Below, one piece after another: positions 61,495 to 64,000 of a DNA stretch of 64,000 nucleotides. The position numbers and the translations under genes are program-made. The notes below the pieces were generated by a model that made no database searches, was not told the DNA's origin, and saw only the letters and a list, made by a program, of their open reading frames with translations. The stretch's first letter is position 1. Each line of letters opens with the position of its first letter. Origin of the DNA: FEB-35 sp050263095 (GTDB taxonomy: Bacteria > Desulfobacterota > Deferrimicrobia > Deferrimicrobiales > Deferrimicrobiaceae); contig JBLNEW010000068.1 in assembly GCA_050263095.1 (NCBI GenBank), positions 1-64,000 on the forward strand, in the 5' to 3' direction.

Positions 61495-61822
61495 GGGCTT
61501 CCTCCTCGAGATCGAACGACTGGACGTAACGGGCGACTCCCGTCATCTGGAACAGCTCGCGGTTGATACGGCTCAAGGAGCAGAACGCGAGCATCCCGCT
61601 GCGCTCCATGATCTTTTCGACGATGTCGATGATTATCGAAATCCCTATGCTGTTGATCAGGCGCGTCCCCTCGAAATTGAGCAACACCTTCCTGCGGCCC
61701 GCGTCAAGGGCTTCCTGCACGACCCGCTCCACCTCCTCGCCCATGAGGCTGTTGAGGTATCCGTCGATGTACACCACCAGGACGTCGTTCGCCTGGCGCG
61801 TCCGAACCGTCAGGTAACTCAC
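61469..61822 (-). CDS. STAS-domain anti-sigma-factor antagonist
   Basis: 117 residues, SpoIIAA/RsbV type. The loop LINSIGISIIIDIV carries the Ser expected to be phosphorylated by a cognate HATPase kinase; family consensus is D-S-x-G, here N-S-I-G. The upstream gene ends in such a HATPase domain, seven bases away. GTG start at 61822. Output target (sigma factor or enzyme) unknown. Confidence 0.88.
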   Translation of the reverse strand: MSYLTVRTRQANDVLVVYIDGYLNSLMGEEVERVVQEALDAGRRKVLLNFEGTRLINSIGISIIIDIVEKIMERSGMLAFCSLSRINRELFQMTGVARYVQSFDLEEEALGYFAQSS

Positions 61823-61829
61823 TTTGGCA

Positions 61830-64000
61830 TCACCCGGGACCCTGGGATCCCTCCCCTTCCTTTCCGGATTCGCGGCCGAGGTATTTGACCATCCGCACTA
61901 CGGTTCCACGGTCGCCCGTCGCTATGTCCACTTCGTCCACGAGCTCGCGTATAAGCTTGAGCCCCCAACCCCGGTTGCGCTTCGACTCCCCCCCCGCTCT
62001 CCCGCCGCGGAAGCCCTTTCCTTCGTCCTGGACGAAAAGCTCGATCTTCTCCGGGGACAGGACGTACCGGAGCCTTACCTTGCCCGACTCCGCCCCGCTG
62101 TGCTCGAAGGCGTTGATGCACGCCTCTATGAGCGCCATCTTGAGCCGGTCGACCGTGTCCTTGTCCAGCGAGGCGTAGGCCGCCACCTCCTCCGCGACGC
62201 GTGCCGCGACGACCTCCGTGTCCGCCTTCATCGGGAGCACCAGCTCGAACTCCAGCGGTTCCGCCCCTTGCGGGGATTCGGAGCCCTTGCGCTCTTCCGG
62301 CGCCGTCTCGAGCTCTTCCATGCCGAACAGGTTCAGGAACAGGCGCATCTGTGAACGGTGCGTCAGAAGGATGTCGTGCTGGGCCGCTCTTTCCATGGCG
62401 GCCGCGTCCGCCGTCCCTTCGAACAGGATCCACTTCCGCAGCTGGCCGTGAGAAAGTCCCTTCTCGAGGCTCAAGATCCTGCACCGGTTCTCGAAGTGCT
62501 CCACCGCGTTGGCGGTCAGCGACTTCTCCGTCATCACGTCCACCGCCCAGATAACCAGGTTCTCCTCGGAAAACTCGGCTTCCAGGAATCCGTAGGCCAC
62601 CAGGTCGAAATCGAACCGCGGACCGCCGCGCCTGGTCCGGTATCCCGTGGACACGGAGCTGATCTTCGGCAGCCGCATCTTCTGCGGATCCTTCTCCAGC
62701 CCGATCACGACCTCCAGAAGCCCCTTCCCGCCGAACTTCTCCCGGAAACCGTCGAATCGGAACAGCAGCAAGGGCACGTCGCGGCAGTCCCACCTCCGCA
62801 TAAGCTCCTTCGTCACGGAGATCCACTTCTCCCGGCTGCCCTCCATCTGCCCCGCGAAGGAGTGCGAAAGCTTCCCCTGCACCAGCGACGCAGCCACCTG
62901 GGAGCCGCTCTTCCCCAGAACGCCCCGCTCGAAAGCCCAGAAAAGGAAATCGGCCAGCACCGGATCCCCGACGAACCGCAGCTGCTCGAAGTCGGACTTC
63001 AGCAGGCCCTTGAACTCAAGGGCCGACAGGATCTCCCCTCCGTCCTCCGCGGATGTCCCGAGGAGCGACAGCGCCCCTTCGAACGTGTCCAGCGGGAACT
63101 GGTCGCACACGACGCGCTTCAGGAACTTGATCGCGCGGGCGCGCGCCATCCTGTCGGGGAACGCGCTCTCGAAGAATTCCCGCCAGTAACGGTTTAGCTG
63201 CCCCTCGGTTATCGAAAGTGCGAACAGGTTCTCGAACCCGATCTCGTCCTCCACCTGCACGCTGCGAAAGGAAACCTCCTCGGCGAACATCCGCTGGTAG
63301 ATCGGTATGTGGCCGAGCCTCGCGGCCGCGCGCGCCTGTATGTGGACGGGCATCCGTATGTTCCTGCGCGCGAAAAGGGAGGACCACATCCTCTCGGAGG
63401 CCGCGGGCGAGATCCCGCCCACTTCCATCAGCTGGAACGAACCGAACAATCCTTCCCGCTTCAGGGAAGATGTCACGTGCCCCGGGGAGGAACCCGATAT
63501 CACCATCGGGAAATGCCCGGACTTTATATACGGGCGCAGGATCGAAAGTATGGCGCCGTCGGGAATGCTCTGGAGTTTGCATGTATACTGGAAGTCGTCG
63601 AAGAGGAAAACGGGATAGAATACCTCCCCCCCCCACACGAACGGGAAGGAAAATGCGTTCACCAGCGCCGAGAGTCCGTCGCCGCGCTCCGTGAAACGCC
63701 GGTGGGCGACGATGAATTCGCGATAGTCGACGAGTCCGTAGGTTCCGAGCCGGTCGCACAACGCGTCAGTGTCGAACGCCGCAGGCGGCGAGTCCCCGAG
63801 GAAGACCAGAAGCTGCCAAAGGTATTCCTGCAGGAAATGCTGCGAGAGGGCCAGCGGATGGGAAAGGATCTTGCTGAACGAGAAGTAGAACGGAAAGGGG
63901 CGCGGCGGGGCCGCGCCTTCGGAGAGGGTCTGCAGATCGTATTTCAGCTTGAGGAGAATGGAGGTCTTTCCGACGTTGGGCGGCCCGTATATCATCACCG
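61830..64000 (-). CDS. P-loop ATPase fused to an RsbW-like serine kinase domain (5' end cut)
   Basis: At least 722 residues; the true N-terminus lies beyond the right edge, since the visible start is only three residues before the P-loop GPPNVGKTS. The N-terminal about 300 residues resemble archaeal-type AAA or STAND ATPases that follow with a winged helix. About 440-560 has an F-D-F-D-L strand and W-A-V-D-V strand reminiscent of the PD-(D/E)XK-like domain of those ATPases, without the Lys. About 590-715 is a HATPase_c serine-kinase domain: EACINAFEHS (N box), DEGKGF, RGWGLKLI. Followed by its likely STAS partner. The combination is unusual. Confidence 0.8.
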   Translation of the reverse strand, partial: VMIYGPPNVGKTSILLKLKYDLQTLSEGAAPPRPFPFYFSFSKILSHPLALSQHFLQEYLWQLLVFLGDSPPAAFDTDALCDRLGTYGLVDYREFIVAHRRFTERGDGLSALVNAFSFPFVWGGEVFYPVFLFDDFQYTCKLQSIPDGAILSILRPYIKSGHFPMVISGSSPGHVTSSLKREGLFGSFQLMEVGGISPAASERMWSSLFARRNIRMPVHIQARAAARLGHIPIYQRMFAEEVSFRSVQVEDEIGFENLFALSITEGQLNRYWREFFESAFPDRMARARAIKFLKRVVCDQFPLDTFEGALSLLGTSAEDGGEILSALEFKGLLKSDFEQLRFVGDPVLADFLFWAFERGVLGKSGSQVAASLVQGKLSHSFAGQMEGSREKWISVTKELMRRWDCRDVPLLLFRFDGFREKFGGKGLLEVVIGLEKDPQKMRLPKISSVSTGYRTRRGGPRFDFDLVAYGFLEAEFSEENLVIWAVDVMTEKSLTANAVEHFENRCRILSLEKGLSHGQLRKWILFEGTADAAAMERAAQHDILLTHRSQMRLFLNLFGMEELETAPEERKGSESPQGAEPLEFELVLPMKADTEVVAARVAEEVAAYASLDKDTVDRLKMALIEACINAFEHSGAESGKVRLRYVLSPEKIELFVQDEGKGFRGGRAGGESKRNRGWGLKLIRELVDEVDIATGDRGTVVRMVKYLGRESGKEGEGSQGPG

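Overview
This 64-kb window is G+C-rich bacterial chromosome, densely packed with about 60 protein genes and almost no non-coding DNA. The gene set suggests an anaerobic, deltaproteobacterial-type organism (Desulfuromonadota/Desulfobacterota sense): CarD, an MglA-like GTPase, type IV pilus motors with a PilS kinase, LL-diaminopimelate aminotransferase lysine synthesis, a membrane HdrD-like ETF:quinone oxidoreductase, a CoA-dehydratase-type activase and selenocysteine synthase (SelA). This placement is inferred from gene content only. I see no rRNA, tRNA, insertion sequence, prophage or CRISPR array.

Layout. 1-2.3 kb (minus): cysS (cut by the left edge), ispDF and carD, the last with a near-consensus sigma70 promoter. 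2.35-4.2 kb (plus): a DUF362/ferredoxin protein overlapping a BadF/HgdC-type activase. 4.3-6.5 kb (minus): an HD-GYP response regulator and a class V aminotransferase. 6.6-9.3 kb (plus): three overlapping sulfur-transfer genes (ThiF/MoeB-like, a PP-loop tRNA-thiolation-like protein, larE). 9.3-17 kb (minus): GAF/degenerate-GGDEF protein, MglA-like GTPase, helical-repeat protein, EF-G-like GTPase, coaX, birA, and a thioredoxin-like gene interrupted by an in-frame UGA. 17-25 kb (minus): methylmalonyl-CoA mutase large subunit, biotin carrier protein, biotin carboxylase and carboxyltransferase on their own promoter, preceded by glcF and glcD. 25.4-31.9 kb: alpha/beta hydrolase, ETF:quinone-oxidoreductase-like membrane Fe-S protein, an HTH fused to a catalytically degraded ADP-ribosylglycohydrolase, acyl-CoA dehydrogenase and its FadR-type TetR regulator. 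32-55.6 kb (minus): an IclR regulator, then 22 collinear genes (pilB to a TPR lipoprotein) with no gap above 28 bp, covering type IV pili, trmFO-xerC-hslVU, arginine synthesis, lysine synthesis and folK. 55.6-59.3 kb (minus): aroE, HNH nuclease, selA, GntR regulator. 59.4-60.2 kb (plus): sugar-phosphate isomerase/epimerase-like gene. 60.2-64 kb (minus): a signalling set of P-loop ATPase/anti-sigma-kinase fusion, STAS protein and GAF-HD-GYP protein; the first runs off the right edge.

Most notable. The gene at 16381-16962 reads through only if UGA at codon 33 is selenocysteine. This gives a U-x-x-C redox motif exactly where thioredoxins carry C-x-x-C, and a hairpin with a GGUC loop follows at bacterial SECIS distance. 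selA at 57159-58574 independently shows that the genome has Sec machinery. A conventional gene caller would report only a truncated 155-residue fragment. Other points of interest are the 44-residue LptM-like lipoprotein between argH and lysA, the HTH/pseudo-ADP-ribosylglycohydrolase fusion, the right-edge ATPase/HATPase fusion, a FadR-consensus operator, and three promoters whose palindromes lie between or over the -35 and -10 boxes of their own regulators.

Working together. The fatty- and organic-acid genes (acyl-CoA dehydrogenase, ETF:quinone-oxidoreductase-like protein, GlcDF, propionyl-CoA carboxylase-type proteins, methylmalonyl-CoA mutase) fit oxidation of acids with electrons delivered to quinone. 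BirA would biotinylate the carrier protein of the carboxylase. The pilus, cyclic-di-GMP phosphodiesterase (HD-GYP) and MglA-like genes point to surface-associated behaviour.
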